NCBI GenBank assembly: GCA_018241965.1
Contig: JAFECS010000013.1
Span: 47,953 to 111,952 of the forward strand
DNA length: 64,000 nucleotides
DNA from: Pseudomonadota bacterium
GTDB lineage: Bacteria; Pseudomonadota; Gammaproteobacteria; Berkiellales; Berkiellaceae
Direction of reading: 5' to 3'
The notes under the pieces are model-generated. The model was not told the origin of the DNA. It made no database searches and was given only the letters and a program-made list of their open reading frames with translations. This document shows positions 26,693-35,389 of this stretch, piece after piece. The position numbers and the translations under genes were made by a program. Each line of letters opens with the position of its first letter. Within the stretch, counting starts at the first letter, position 1.

Positions 26693-27851
26693 GACGTAAC
26701 CTATCTGACGCTGCAATGGGTGTTGGATATCGATTCACAATCCAATAGGAAGATACAATAAATGTTAAAATAGTTGCTGCTTGAATAAGTGAATAAGCAG
26801 ATTGACTAATAAGGTTATTCTTTTCTGCCGTATAGCTCACCAGCAAAGAAAACTCGCTGATTTGGCCAATACGTACCCCAACTTCCCAAGCGGACTCTTT
26901 ACTAGGCGCTATTTTACCAAGCAAAGCTCTAAACACGGCAGGTTTAGCCAATAACATGATCCCGCCGAATAAAACTGCCCATTCCCATATTTCCGATAGA
27001 TTGGCTAAATTGATTTTAGCGCCAAGAGAAAAGAAGAATAAGATCAAGAAAAAATCACGAATAGGACGCAAACTTTCAGCAATAAAACGTGACACTGGGC
27101 TTTGGGCAATAGAGATCCCAGCAATAAACGCCCCTACTTCGAAGGAAAGTTTCATGAATTCTGCCAGTTGTCCTATGCCTAAACACCAACCTATGGCAAC
27201 TAAAAACATAAATTCATGAATACGGCTAAAACGGGAAATAAGATTTATCAAGACAAAACGTTCAACTAAGAAGGCAAAAATAACCAAGGCCGGTAAGGCT
27301 AAAGCCACATGACCTAATTCAATTAAACTTAAGCTCCCATCATTGCCCGCGTGTAACATTAACAAAATAAAAATAGCGATAAAATCTTGGAGTAATAAAA
27401 TACTGATGACGATTTCGCCCGTACGCTGATGGTGCAATACCGTGGTAGGTAAAAGCTTCAAGCCAATAATCGTACTTGAAAACATCATCGCCGCGCCGAT
27501 GATCAAGGCATCCATATTAGAGAAATCGGCAGCAAGTGCGACGCAATAACCTAATAGCGCGAAAATAAGAGAACTTGCCAGCGTGACGATGGTTGCTTGT
27601 CGCAACATTTTAATTAAATTCTGCGGTTGTAAATTTAAACCTAAAAGAAACAGCAAAAAGATAATGCCGATATCACCCACGTCTTTTAGAACAACAGGAT
27701 CCCGAATAAGACCTATACCGCCAGGACCAATCAAGACACCTAAAATTATGTAGGCAACCAACAACGATTGTCGGGTGAAAAGCGCCAGTGTTGCTAAAAA
27801 GGCTGCCCCACAGAAGATCAAAAAGATAGAAAAGATGATATCGTTATGCAT
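26685..27851 (-). CDS. KefB/CPA2-type cation:proton antiporter
   Basis: Monovalent cation:proton antiporter-2 membrane protein, 388 residues and about 11-12 transmembrane helices. Family features: YIILGVLIGPGGIGLI, LFLLGLNLQPQNL, MFSSTIIGLKLLPT, ILLLQDFIAIFILL, GAFIAGISIAQSP and FFFSLGAKINL. The C-terminal TrkA-N/RCK regulatory domain of full KefB/KefC is absent, so this is the short form and gating by nucleotides or glutathione is not expected. It overlaps the chalcone-isomerase-like gene by 8 bases. Confidence 0.88.
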   Translation of the reverse strand: MHNDIIFSIFLIFCGAAFLATLALFTRQSLLVAYIILGVLIGPGGIGLIRDPVVLKDVGDIGIIFLLFLLGLNLQPQNLIKMLRQATIVTLASSLIFALLGYCVALAADFSNMDALIIGAAMMFSSTIIGLKLLPTTVLHHQRTGEIVISILLLQDFIAIFILLMLHAGNDGSLSLIELGHVALALPALVIFAFLVERFVLINLISRFSRIHEFMFLVAIGWCLGIGQLAEFMKLSFEVGAFIAGISIAQSPVSRFIAESLRPIRDFFLILFFFSLGAKINLANLSEIWEWAVLFGGIMLLAKPAVFRALLGKIAPSKESAWEVGVRIGQISEFSLLVSYTAEKNNLISQSAYSLIQAATILTFIVSSYWIVNRYPTPIAASDRLRRD

Positions 27852-27907
27852 TGTTGCTTATACTGGCCTTAGCTATACACAACCTATATTAATGTATTCT
27901 ATGAGTT

Positions 27908-29431
27908 ATGACAAAAGACAATGAAATTCTCCTAAAACTTGAAAAAGCCTTTGCTTTACAACAAAGCGATGATCTCAATGCTGCAATGAAACTTTTTGAG
28001 GAAATTCTTGCACAAGATCCTAAACAAGCAGATGCATTACATGGCTTAGGAATGGCCTATGCCCAACAACGGAATTTTCCTAAAGCCGTGGAGTATTTAC
28101 GCCAAGCGGTTGCTCAAGCCCCCACGATTGCTGAATTTCATAATAACTTAGGAAACGCTTATCAAGCTGTCGGTAATGTTGAAGGGGCACTACGTCACTA
28201 TCATGAGGCGTTACGACTCAAAGGCTCCTATGCACAAGCTTTAAATAATTTGGGAACATTACTCTATCGTCTAGGAAAATATGACGAAGCGGAGGGCTAT
28301 TTTCAAAAATCCATCCGCATTGATCCTCATGCGGTGGATACCCATTACAATTTGGCAAATACCTTCATTCAATTAGACAAACTATTAGAAGCCGTCCCAC
28401 ATTACCAAGAAGTACTCAGATTAAGATCCGATCACTTAGGGGCATTGCATAATTTAGGCATCACTTTATGTGGCTTAAAGCGCTTTAACGAAGCAGAGCC
28501 TCTCTTGGCGACTGTTACAATCAGAGAACCCAATAATATCGACGCTTGGTTTCACTTAGGGGTTATTTATAGTGGTCTTGCACAAGCCACTGAGGCCATA
28601 GAATGTTATGAAAAAGTGCTCAGTTTAAATCCCAATCATGCGCATAGTCATCACAACCTGGCCACCGTTTTTCTGCATCAAGGCAAAAAAGATAAAGCTT
28701 TGGAACATTATAAAATAGCCTTAGCCCTAGAACCTGGCAATCAAACAGCAGCCCATATGGTGGCTGCGCTTAGTAATCAAACCCTAGCAGAAGGGGCACC
28801 CACAGAATATACGCGCGCTTTATTTGATCAATATGCATACAGTTATGACAAACAAGTCAAAGAAAAACTCAAATATCGCGTACCACAACTACTCCGAGAA
28901 GCGGTTTCGCCTTTTGTTTCCAAACAGGTAGATACCTTAGATCTAGGTTGTGGAACAGGACTATGCGCTCCCCTTTTTGCAGATATTGTGGGTAAAATGG
29001 TAGGCGTTGATATTTCTGCGAACATGATAGAAGTTGCGCGTGTTTTAGGGGGCTATCACAAGCTCATAGTGACCGACATCATGAGTTACTTACAGAATCG
29101 AAACGAAGAATTTGATTTAATCATCGCCGCAGATGTTTTTGTTTATTTTGGGAGTTTAAAGGATGTGTTTTCATCCTGTTATAAAACACTTAAACAAGAT
29201 GGTTTGTGTTGTTTTTCTATTGAAACACTGACTGATGAAGAATGTCAAAAAGACCCTCTTCACGCTGATTTTCAGCTCAGGATCACTGGGCGCTACGCGC
29301 ACCATAATCACTATATACACACTTTATGCGAACAACAGCACTTTGAAATCTTATCAGAAAAGACAGAAACCATTCGTTACCAAGAAGATGTTCCCATGAT
29401 TGGCACCATATATGTGTTAAAAAAAGGCTAA
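27908..29431 (+). CDS. TPR-repeat protein with C-terminal SAM-dependent methyltransferase domain
   Basis: 507 residues. Residues ~10-285 hold about eight tetratricopeptide repeats, e.g. ADALHGLGMAYAQQRNFPKA, AEFHNNLGNAYQAVGNVEGA, AQALNNLGTLLYRLGKYDEA and AHSHHNLATVFLHQGKKDKA. Residues ~310-505 are a class I methyltransferase with motif I LDLGCGTGLC (about residue 343), the acidic motif VGVDIS, and FDLIIAADVFVYFG. The TPR part likely binds a protein substrate and the C-terminal part methylates it or a small molecule; the target cannot be read. It stands alone on the plus strand, divergent from the antiporter. Confidence 0.87.
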   Translation: MTKDNEILLKLEKAFALQQSDDLNAAMKLFEEILAQDPKQADALHGLGMAYAQQRNFPKAVEYLRQAVAQAPTIAEFHNNLGNAYQAVGNVEGALRHYHEALRLKGSYAQALNNLGTLLYRLGKYDEAEGYFQKSIRIDPHAVDTHYNLANTFIQLDKLLEAVPHYQEVLRLRSDHLGALHNLGITLCGLKRFNEAEPLLATVTIREPNNIDAWFHLGVIYSGLAQATEAIECYEKVLSLNPNHAHSHHNLATVFLHQGKKDKALEHYKIALALEPGNQTAAHMVAALSNQTLAEGAPTEYTRALFDQYAYSYDKQVKEKLKYRVPQLLREAVSPFVSKQVDTLDLGCGTGLCAPLFADIVGKMVGVDISANMIEVARVLGGYHKLIVTDIMSYLQNRNEEFDLIIAADVFVYFGSLKDVFSSCYKTLKQDGLCCFSIETLTDEECQKDPLHADFQLRITGRYAHHNHYIHTLCEQQHFEILSEKTETIRYQEDVPMIGTIYVLKKG

Positions 29432-29514
29432 AATCATGTATTTACACCCAATGTTAGCTTATTTGATTATATACTTTGTAAATATCTCGTGAAAAAACCC
29501 CACAGGAGAGCGTT

Positions 29515-30102
29515 GTGAACTTATCACAAGTAACCAGTTATGTTTGGATGGGCGTTGGGGCTTTCCTATTTATCTATTTCGTGATTATTTTCAATAATCT
29601 CATTTCCCTTAAAAACAATGCTAAAAAGGCCTGGGCTAATATCGATGTGTTATTAAAACAGCGTCACGATGAGTTGCCAAAACTCATAGAAACCTGCAAA
29701 CAATACATGCAATATGAAAAAACCACTTTAGAAAAAATTACCCTGGCTCGCCAGCAAGCTGTTAACGCACGCGAACAAGGTGATATTGCAGCAATGGGCC
29801 AAGCCGAAGGCCTATTACGTGGCGCTTTGGGAAACTTATTTGCCTTGGCAGAAAATTACCCGCAATTAAAAACCAACGAAACCTTTGCCCATTTGCAAAA
29901 ACGTATATCCGGCTTAGAAAACACCATTGCCGACAGGCGCGAACTATATAACGAGAGTGTCACCCTTAATAATATTCGTATTGAGCAATTTCCTGATCTT
30001 ATTATTGCCAAATTATTTGGTTTTAAGCATCTTCAAACCTTAGAATTTGCAAGCACTGAGCTAACTGATGTTGACGTGAATGCACAATTTAAACAACCTT
30101 AA
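29515..30102 (+). CDS. lemA: LemA family protein
   Basis: 195 residues. One N-terminal transmembrane helix (residues ~10-32) is followed by the LemA coiled-coil core: LKNNAKKAWANIDVLLKQRHDELPKLI, YMQYEKTTLEKITLARQ, FALAENYPQLKTNETF and YNESVTLNNIRIEQFPDLIIAKLFGF. The start is GTG 29515 with AGGAG six bases upstream. LemA proteins are membrane-anchored, with the N-terminus outside; their biochemical role is not settled. It overlaps the next gene by 23 bases, which encodes a GIDE-domain membrane protein. Confidence 0.92.
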   Translation: MNLSQVTSYVWMGVGAFLFIYFVIIFNNLISLKNNAKKAWANIDVLLKQRHDELPKLIETCKQYMQYEKTTLEKITLARQQAVNAREQGDIAAMGQAEGLLRGALGNLFALAENYPQLKTNETFAHLQKRISGLENTIADRRELYNESVTLNNIRIEQFPDLIIAKLFGFKHLQTLEFASTELTDVDVNAQFKQP

Positions 30103-30880
30103 AACAATATTAAAGGCTCCACCTGAGCTACAACAACTTCATTTAAATGCCAGCTCGCTGAAAGCACTACCGGATTTTGCCTTTTTTTTCATGCTCATTT
30201 TCTTTGGAATTTTTACTTTATTTTTCTTCTATAAATGGTATAAAAATTTTAAAAATGCACGTGATATTGAAGATACCCCAAAAGCGAAAATTCGCTCTGC
30301 CGCTCAAGGTTATGTGGAAATTGAAGGCAAACAAAAATATGCGGGTAATAAACCTATTATCGCCCCATTATCTTTATTACCTTGCACGTGGTACCGCTAT
30401 ACTATTGATCAAGGCGCTAAAGATAAGTGGTATCGCCTTGAACAAGGCGAGTCTAGTCAAAACTTTATGGTTTTCGACGACACAGGTGAGTGCGTGATAA
30501 ACCCCATTGGCGCACAAATTACCTGCGCCTACAAAGAATCATGGTATGGTTTTAACCGTTATCCTAAAGGTAAACCTCGTAATATAATTTGGCGGCTTAT
30601 CTGTTACCTTGGCAATTATCGTTACACAGAATGGCGTATGGAAGAAAATAGCTATTTATATGTGGCTGGCAATTTTAGCACCACGACCGATGCAACTACC
30701 CATGAGGCTCTGAACACGCTTAGCAAGCAAGGTTTAAACAAAAAGTCCCCCTTTATTATTTCTTCGCTTGACCAGAAAAAATTAATAAGAAGCTATAAAT
30801 TTGCTTCTGTATTCTATTTATGTAGTTATATCCTACTGCTTTTTATCATTGGCTGGATGCTGGTGGGAAGATATTACTGA
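30080..30880 (+). CDS. GIDE-domain membrane protein (LemA partner)
   Basis: 266 residues with membrane helices at ~33-52 and ~242-262. Between them is a GIDE-like domain, the region seen in the eukaryotic mitochondrial E3 ligase MUL1/GIDE: KIRSAAQGYVEIEGKQK, PLSLLPCTWYRYTID and YTEWRMEENSYLYVAGNF. No RING finger is present, so it is unlikely to be a ubiquitin ligase by itself. It overlaps lemA and is almost certainly in its operon; a LemA-GIDE pair suggests one membrane complex. A second-copy-type repeat element follows at once. Confidence 0.8.
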   Translation: MHNLNNLKTILKAPPELQQLHLNASSLKALPDFAFFFMLIFFGIFTLFFFYKWYKNFKNARDIEDTPKAKIRSAAQGYVEIEGKQKYAGNKPIIAPLSLLPCTWYRYTIDQGAKDKWYRLEQGESSQNFMVFDDTGECVINPIGAQITCAYKESWYGFNRYPKGKPRNIIWRLICYLGNYRYTEWRMEENSYLYVAGNFSTTTDATTHEALNTLSKQGLNKKSPFIISSLDQKKLIRSYKFASVFYLCSYILLLFIIGWMLVGRYY

Positions 30881-30890
30881 TGCTTACCCC

Positions 30891-30960
30891 CGTCATCCCG
30901 AACGACCTGTTCTACGAAGCTCACGAAGTGAGCGTAGTAGAAAGCGAGGAGGGATCTCAA
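30891..30960. repeat. Dispersed repeat family B, copy 1
   Basis: Starts CGTCATCCCGAACGA and ends GGGATCTCAA, with an inner imperfect palindrome (TCTACGAAGCTCACGAAGTG). The same two end sequences occur, reverse-complemented, at 42711-42750. It lies between convergent genes and could act as a terminator or REP-type sequence. Confidence 0.65.
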
Positions 30961-30962
30961 GT

Positions 30963-31346
30963 TTAATGTATAGAAGTAATGCTGAAATTTGGCCCCATGG
31001 CAATTAACTGCGACAGTGTTCTAAGCTCTTTACCGAAAAAGGAATTTTGCGGAAACTTATGCATTTCATGATCAAGCACGACCATCAACATGGAATAATT
31101 GCTTCTGGGATCAAGCAGAAATTTTTCAAGATGGGTGCTGACGCGCACCCAACTTCGACAACACTTTTGAAAATATGATTTTCCAAGCGCATGGAAGAAC
31201 CAATTGTTGCCAAAATGATAAAGGTAGAGGTGAACGTCGTTGATAAGACTTTGCAATTCCTTATCGCAGTCTTCAATACTTGCCAAATCTAGACTGAGGC
31301 CGAAGGTTGTGCTGTGTGTTGCCATATAATAACCACTTTGGGGCAT
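30963..31346 (-). CDS. Unrecognised small protein (127 aa)
   Basis: No family recognised. It is aromatic and His/Cys containing (LYLYHFGNNWFFHALGKSYFQKCCRSW), with no signal peptide or clear membrane helix. An internal ATG at 31325 (MATHSTTFG) is an equally good start; neither has a strong ribosome binding site. The region is AT-rich and the frame does not overlap another gene, so I keep it as probable. It is convergent with the lemA unit, with its stop next to repeat family B. Confidence 0.45.
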   Translation of the reverse strand: MPQSGYYMATHSTTFGLSLDLASIEDCDKELQSLINDVHLYLYHFGNNWFFHALGKSYFQKCCRSWVRVSTHLEKFLLDPRSNYSMLMVVLDHEMHKFPQNSFFGKELRTLSQLIAMGPNFSITSIH

Positions 31347-31465
31347 ATGGTTATATTGATATCAAGGTCGAACCTTCTTACTACCTTGTAACTACAAATA
31401 AATGAATGTTAGACCCCCCTAAAATTTTAGTGTATCACCAATTCAAATGTTTGTTAACTATCCCA

Positions 31466-31494
31466 TTATTGGCTTTGCCCAACTCTCTTATAAT
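31466..31494 (+). promoter_or_regulatory. Likely sigma-70-type promoter of the PKMT-like gene
   Basis: A perfect -10 hexamer TATAAT (31489-31494) lies 17 bases after TTATTG (31466-31471), a weak -35. The start codon of the next gene is about 52 bases downstream. Confidence 0.5.
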
Positions 31495-31546
31495 GGGTAC
31501 TATAGAAGCAGTTACACGGTATTTTTAGTAGATAAAGGCTATACCA

Positions 31547-33124
31547 ATGGTAGATATCCTAGAAGCTGAATATGACAATGCGCCTTATCAAAGTTACTCT
31601 TTTAGTCATACTCACCCCACTCATTTATATACGCTGGCCAAATTATTTGGCCTTAATCCAACCCCGGTCGAAAAAGCCCGAGTGCTGGAACTAGGCTGTG
31701 CCAGTGGAGGCAATATCATCCCCATGGCTTATCACTTCCCCACCGCTGAGTTTGTGGGAATAGACTTAGCCTCAAAACAAGTGGATATGGGTCTTAAAGT
31801 CATTAAAGATCTCAATATTAAAAACATACAGTTAAAACATCAATCTATCAGTGATTTCAAACCCGCTGATGGTAAATTTGATTATATCATTTGCCATGGC
31901 GTCTATTCCTGGGTCAATCAAGAAGTACAAGATCATATTTTAAAAATTTGTAAAGAAAATCTAAATCCGCAAGGAATAGCTTATGTAAGTTATAATACCT
32001 ATCCTGGCTGGAATATGGTAAATAGCGTCCGAGATATGATGTACTGGCACACCAAAAATATTCAAGATCCTCCGCAAAAAGCCAGCCAAGCACGTGCTTT
32101 ATTAAAATTTATCACCGATGGGCTACAAGATGACAAATCTCCTTATGCCCTATTTTTAAAAGGGGAAATTGAACTTCTCTCAAGGCAGGCTGATAGTTAT
32201 TTATTGCATGATCATTTATCTTCGTTTAATTCACCTGTTTATTTTTATCAATTTATGGAAGCTGCTAATAAACATCAACTATCCTATTTGTCGGATACTT
32301 TTTTAGCTACAATGTATACCGAAAATTTACCACAACAGTTTTCAAAAGAACTCAATAAAATTAATAACATTATCATTATTGGCCAATATATGGATTTTAT
32401 CCGTAATCAACGTTTTCGTTGTACCTTATTGTGTCATAACACCGATCAAGTTAACCGCGCCCTTAAAACACAAGATATTGAAAGTTATTATTTACAATTT
32501 CTTGGTAAACCAAGTGATCCCAATTTTTCTGAAAACATGATCAAAGACGGTGTTGAAGCAAGTTTTACCCATGGGGCAATTACGCTCAAGGTGCGCAATA
32601 AGATCTCTTTATTAGCAATGCTAATACTTTGGGAAAGTCGCTTTAAGCCAATTCACTATAATGATTTATGTCAAAAAGTACATGCAAAATGCGAAGAGAA
32701 AGACATAGCCGTTATTAAGCAGCACTTAAATGATGATTTAAATTTATTACGTGCAGCCTTTGCCGGTTTAATCAATATAACCAGTTATCCTGTAACCTAT
32801 ACATTGGAAGTAAATGCAAAACCGCTTGCCTGCCCACTGGCAAGATATCAAGCAGAGCATCAGAATTATGTCACTAATCGTCGCCATGAGCCTGTCGCCT
32901 TAGATCCTGTTACCAAAGCACTTTTACCGCACGTAAATGGAAAAAACACCCTGGACGTTTTTGAAAAGAAATTATTCGCCATGCTTGAAACAGGAAAACT
33001 AACCGCTTTTGATAAAGATAAAAAACCTATCACTGATAAAGAAGCACTTAAAAAACAAATTAATTTGTTTTGTACCAATTCATTAGAAAATATGGCTAGA
33101 AATGCACTATTGATTTATGGATAA
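31547..33124 (+). CDS. SAM-dependent methyltransferase with regulatory domain (PKMT-like)
   Basis: 525 residues. The N-terminal Rossmann methyltransferase core has motif I VLELGCASGGNIIPMAYHFP, acidic FVGIDLASKQ, and FDYIICHGVYSWVNQEVQDHIL. A middle region matches the methyltransferase regulatory domain family (YVSYNTYPGWNMVNSVRDMMYWH is characteristic), and a ~200-residue helical C-terminal part follows. Rickettsial protein-lysine methyltransferases PKMT1/2, which methylate the surface protein OmpB, have this architecture and size. That makes protein methylation a reasonable guess, but the substrate is not shown by sequence. AAAGG lies eight bases before the ATG. Confidence 0.82.
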   Translation: MVDILEAEYDNAPYQSYSFSHTHPTHLYTLAKLFGLNPTPVEKARVLELGCASGGNIIPMAYHFPTAEFVGIDLASKQVDMGLKVIKDLNIKNIQLKHQSISDFKPADGKFDYIICHGVYSWVNQEVQDHILKICKENLNPQGIAYVSYNTYPGWNMVNSVRDMMYWHTKNIQDPPQKASQARALLKFITDGLQDDKSPYALFLKGEIELLSRQADSYLLHDHLSSFNSPVYFYQFMEAANKHQLSYLSDTFLATMYTENLPQQFSKELNKINNIIIIGQYMDFIRNQRFRCTLLCHNTDQVNRALKTQDIESYYLQFLGKPSDPNFSENMIKDGVEASFTHGAITLKVRNKISLLAMLILWESRFKPIHYNDLCQKVHAKCEEKDIAVIKQHLNDDLNLLRAAFAGLINITSYPVTYTLEVNAKPLACPLARYQAEHQNYVTNRRHEPVALDPVTKALLPHVNGKNTLDVFEKKLFAMLETGKLTAFDKDKKPITDKEALKKQINLFCTNSLENMARNALLIYG

Positions 33125-33282
33125 ACATTTCCACTCACCCCCTACTTCGCTTCCTACTTCGCTAAAGCTTCGTAGGACAAGCTAGCCCTCTCCCGCAAGG
33201 GGAGAGGGAATAAGATCCACAATTTGGTTTCTTCCCTTCTCCCCTTGAGGGAGAAGGTGGCCGAAGGCCGGATGAGGGGGAG
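33125..33282. repeat. REP-like palindromic element, copy 2
   Basis: Contains CCCTCTCCC/GGGAGAGGG (33186-33208) and CCTTCTCCC/GGGAGAAGG (33235-33257) followed by GGCCGAAGGCCGGATGAGGGGG. Same hairpins as 25950-26093 in inverted order. It occupies the whole gap between the convergent methyltransferase and phytase genes. Confidence 0.75.
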
Positions 33283-33289
33283 TATAATT

Positions 33290-34264
33290 TCAAAAGAAGG
33301 AGCGATTTTCTTTCTTGGACCACTCCGTCCAACTCTTCTTATATAATCCTTTAGGATCTTTGCAATATTTGTAAAATTTAGCGAGGAAATTTTTTCGCTC
33401 TTCGATGCTTTCTTTTTTCCATGAATCTTTATCATCGGTCATGTCTAATAGATCAGACCCACCTATTAATCTTTGACGGGTTATTATGTCATCCATGGAG
33501 ACTTTTTTGGCATTCTTAATCATATCGTACATCACCATTAAAGTAGTGGACCGCCCTTGCCCCCCGCGACAATGAAAATAAAGCCACGATTCCGGGGGTA
33601 AGCTTTTAGTAAATTCTAAGAAATCGTCCACAGCTTCATCACTAGGGCGATGATGATCTAATATGCCAATGCGAAGATAACCTAAATTCTGATGATTTAT
33701 TAAGGAACTTTCTGTTTGCGCCGTTTTGATCTTCATATCAATTGGGCGGGATTTGGTTATATAGCCTTCATTCTTCTTTAATATCTGCGAAACGACAATG
33801 GCTCCTTGACGCTTCACATCTTTAAATAACATTTCTTCCTGACGTTGAATATTATCATCACTTTCATTGATATTGCTTTGATTGCCTGGGCTATACCAGC
33901 TAATAGGGGTACCATCGACAAATCCATGTGATTCTTTACGAAGATCAATTATCCATACCGGTCCGTCGATTTTCTTTAGAGCATTTTCTAAGGAAGTTTG
34001 AGAAAACTGTGCACTGGCAACAGCTTTCAAATCATCCAATCCATCTCGGGTGGGAAAATTATCGCTCAAAGAGGTCATATAGGCATCTTTGCAGGTTCTA
34101 AAACGCCCAGGTAGCGTTAGGCCAGGATTTTCATCAATAACCAACATTGGGGTGGTCACGCGTTGTTCAGACATACTTTGTGCACTCAAGGATTGGTTTA
34201 CTAAGATGGTAAACACAGCTAATGAAATAGCTGTATACTTTTTCAAGGCATTTTGCTTAAACAT
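33290..34264 (-). CDS. Secreted PTP-like cysteine phytase (inositol phosphate phosphatase)
   Basis: 324 residues from ATG 34264 (a TTG at 34273 is less likely). Signal peptide MFKQNALKKYTAISLAVFTI...LSAQS. The catalytic P-loop HCRGGQGRS (Cys ~232, Arg ~238) is the CX5R motif, followed by TLMVMYDMIKNAKKVSMDDI and RQRLIGG, typical of PTP-like phytases such as PhyA of Selenomonas. Also typical are PGRFRTCKDAYM, RDGLDDLKAVASAQFSQ and WIIDLRKESHGFVDG in the N-terminal half. These enzymes remove phosphates from inositol hexakisphosphate; in an intracellular bacterium a host inositol-phosphate or phosphoprotein target is possible. A Sec signal argues for periplasmic or type II export. Confidence 0.85.
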   Translation of the reverse strand: MFKQNALKKYTAISLAVFTILVNQSLSAQSMSEQRVTTPMLVIDENPGLTLPGRFRTCKDAYMTSLSDNFPTRDGLDDLKAVASAQFSQTSLENALKKIDGPVWIIDLRKESHGFVDGTPISWYSPGNQSNINESDDNIQRQEEMLFKDVKRQGAIVVSQILKKNEGYITKSRPIDMKIKTAQTESSLINHQNLGYLRIGILDHHRPSDEAVDDFLEFTKSLPPESWLYFHCRGGQGRSTTLMVMYDMIKNAKKVSMDDIITRQRLIGGSDLLDMTDDKDSWKKESIEERKNFLAKFYKYCKDPKGLYKKSWTEWSKKENRSFF

Positions 34265-34383
34265 AATGTTCAATCCGCACTTTTAAATAATTTATACCTT
34301 GGACTTAAACTAAGTATATATATATCGGTTCGTCCAAGCATAAAGTATACCCAATACTGACTAAATATACATGATCTTACATC

Positions 34384-35187
34384 CTATCTCAGTTTCGAAC
34401 AATTATCTTGTGTATTTTGATTTAGTTGAGGATCACATACCAATGGATTTGGATAACGCTCTAACATTTCAATAAGATGAACCGAGGAGGTTTGTAATAA
34501 ATCTTCATTAAATTCTTCAAATGCAAAATAATCTAATTTTCGTGAGAGTTCATCAATTTTAGTGCAATCAAAAGACTTGCTTAATAGAGATTTATTCACC
34601 AAAGCTTCTGTAATTAATTTTTCAATGTTTTCTTGCATGCTAGGATTGAACCCTAAACTCAAATCACCAGTAAGATTAGTAAGTTGTGGTGTTAATATGA
34701 TAGCCACATTTCGTGCCGTCATTTTATTTTCTTTTTGATATCTTGCTACCAAAAGACCTAAATATAAGAAATTATAAATAAATTTTGCTTCATCAATTGA
34801 GGGGCTACTGAACAGTTTTTCTATAAAATGACCTGCATTAAAATCATTGCTAGATAAGTATAATAATAAATCAATTGCTGGCTGTGTAAAAGTCGATAGC
34901 TCTTTTAACATTTTTTTAAGCGTGCCGATAATGTTGTGAGTGAGTTCTAGTTTTATATGGTTTTTTTCTGAAAGTATTTTCAAATTGTGTAGATCAGTAA
35001 CAGAAGCGTTTGAGTTTTGTTTAATATGGCTTAATACTTGTAATTGTGGTTCGGCATCACCGGAAATCCTAAATATTCCTTCTTGTTTTAGCATGCCCGC
35101 ATTGAATTCAAAGTAAATTATGATTCTTTCTAAATTTCGATTTAGGGTGTTTAAATTAAGAGTAGATGCTGGGCCAGTTTTATACAT
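34384..35187 (-). CDS. RhoGAP-like domain protein
   Basis: 267 residues. The protein begins directly with a RhoGAP-like domain: EGIFRISGDAEPQLQVL contains the arginine finger (Arg40), and NKMTARNVAIILTPQLTNL (residues ~154-172) matches the second conserved block, including the invariant Asn. Eukaryotic RhoGAPs switch off Rho-family GTPases that control actin; bacteria have no Rho GTPases, so the target should be in the host cell. No signal peptide, so a type IV or similar route is likely. GAGGC lies five bases before the ATG. A second RhoGAP-like gene lies at 42943-44094. Family assignment is from motifs only. Confidence 0.78.
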   Translation of the reverse strand: MYKTGPASTLNLNTLNRNLERIIIYFEFNAGMLKQEGIFRISGDAEPQLQVLSHIKQNSNASVTDLHNLKILSEKNHIKLELTHNIIGTLKKMLKELSTFTQPAIDLLLYLSSNDFNAGHFIEKLFSSPSIDEAKFIYNFLYLGLLVARYQKENKMTARNVAIILTPQLTNLTGDLSLGFNPSMQENIEKLITEALVNKSLLSKSFDCTKIDELSRKLDYFAFEEFNEDLLQTSSVHLIEMLERYPNPLVCDPQLNQNTQDNCSKLR

Positions 35188-35389
35188 AGCAAGCCTCGCT
35201 AATTACCTATGTTTGATGATATGTCAATAAATAAAACATAGTCACAACTTCACAAAACTGTTAGTGTTAATTACTGTGCTTATACACGCAAAATAGTTAT
35301 TAGATTTCACTTTTTATTTTCATCTGCCTTATGAAGCCGTAAATCTTAATTAAATTGAGATATTCAGCTTATTTTATTATCTTGCACAA

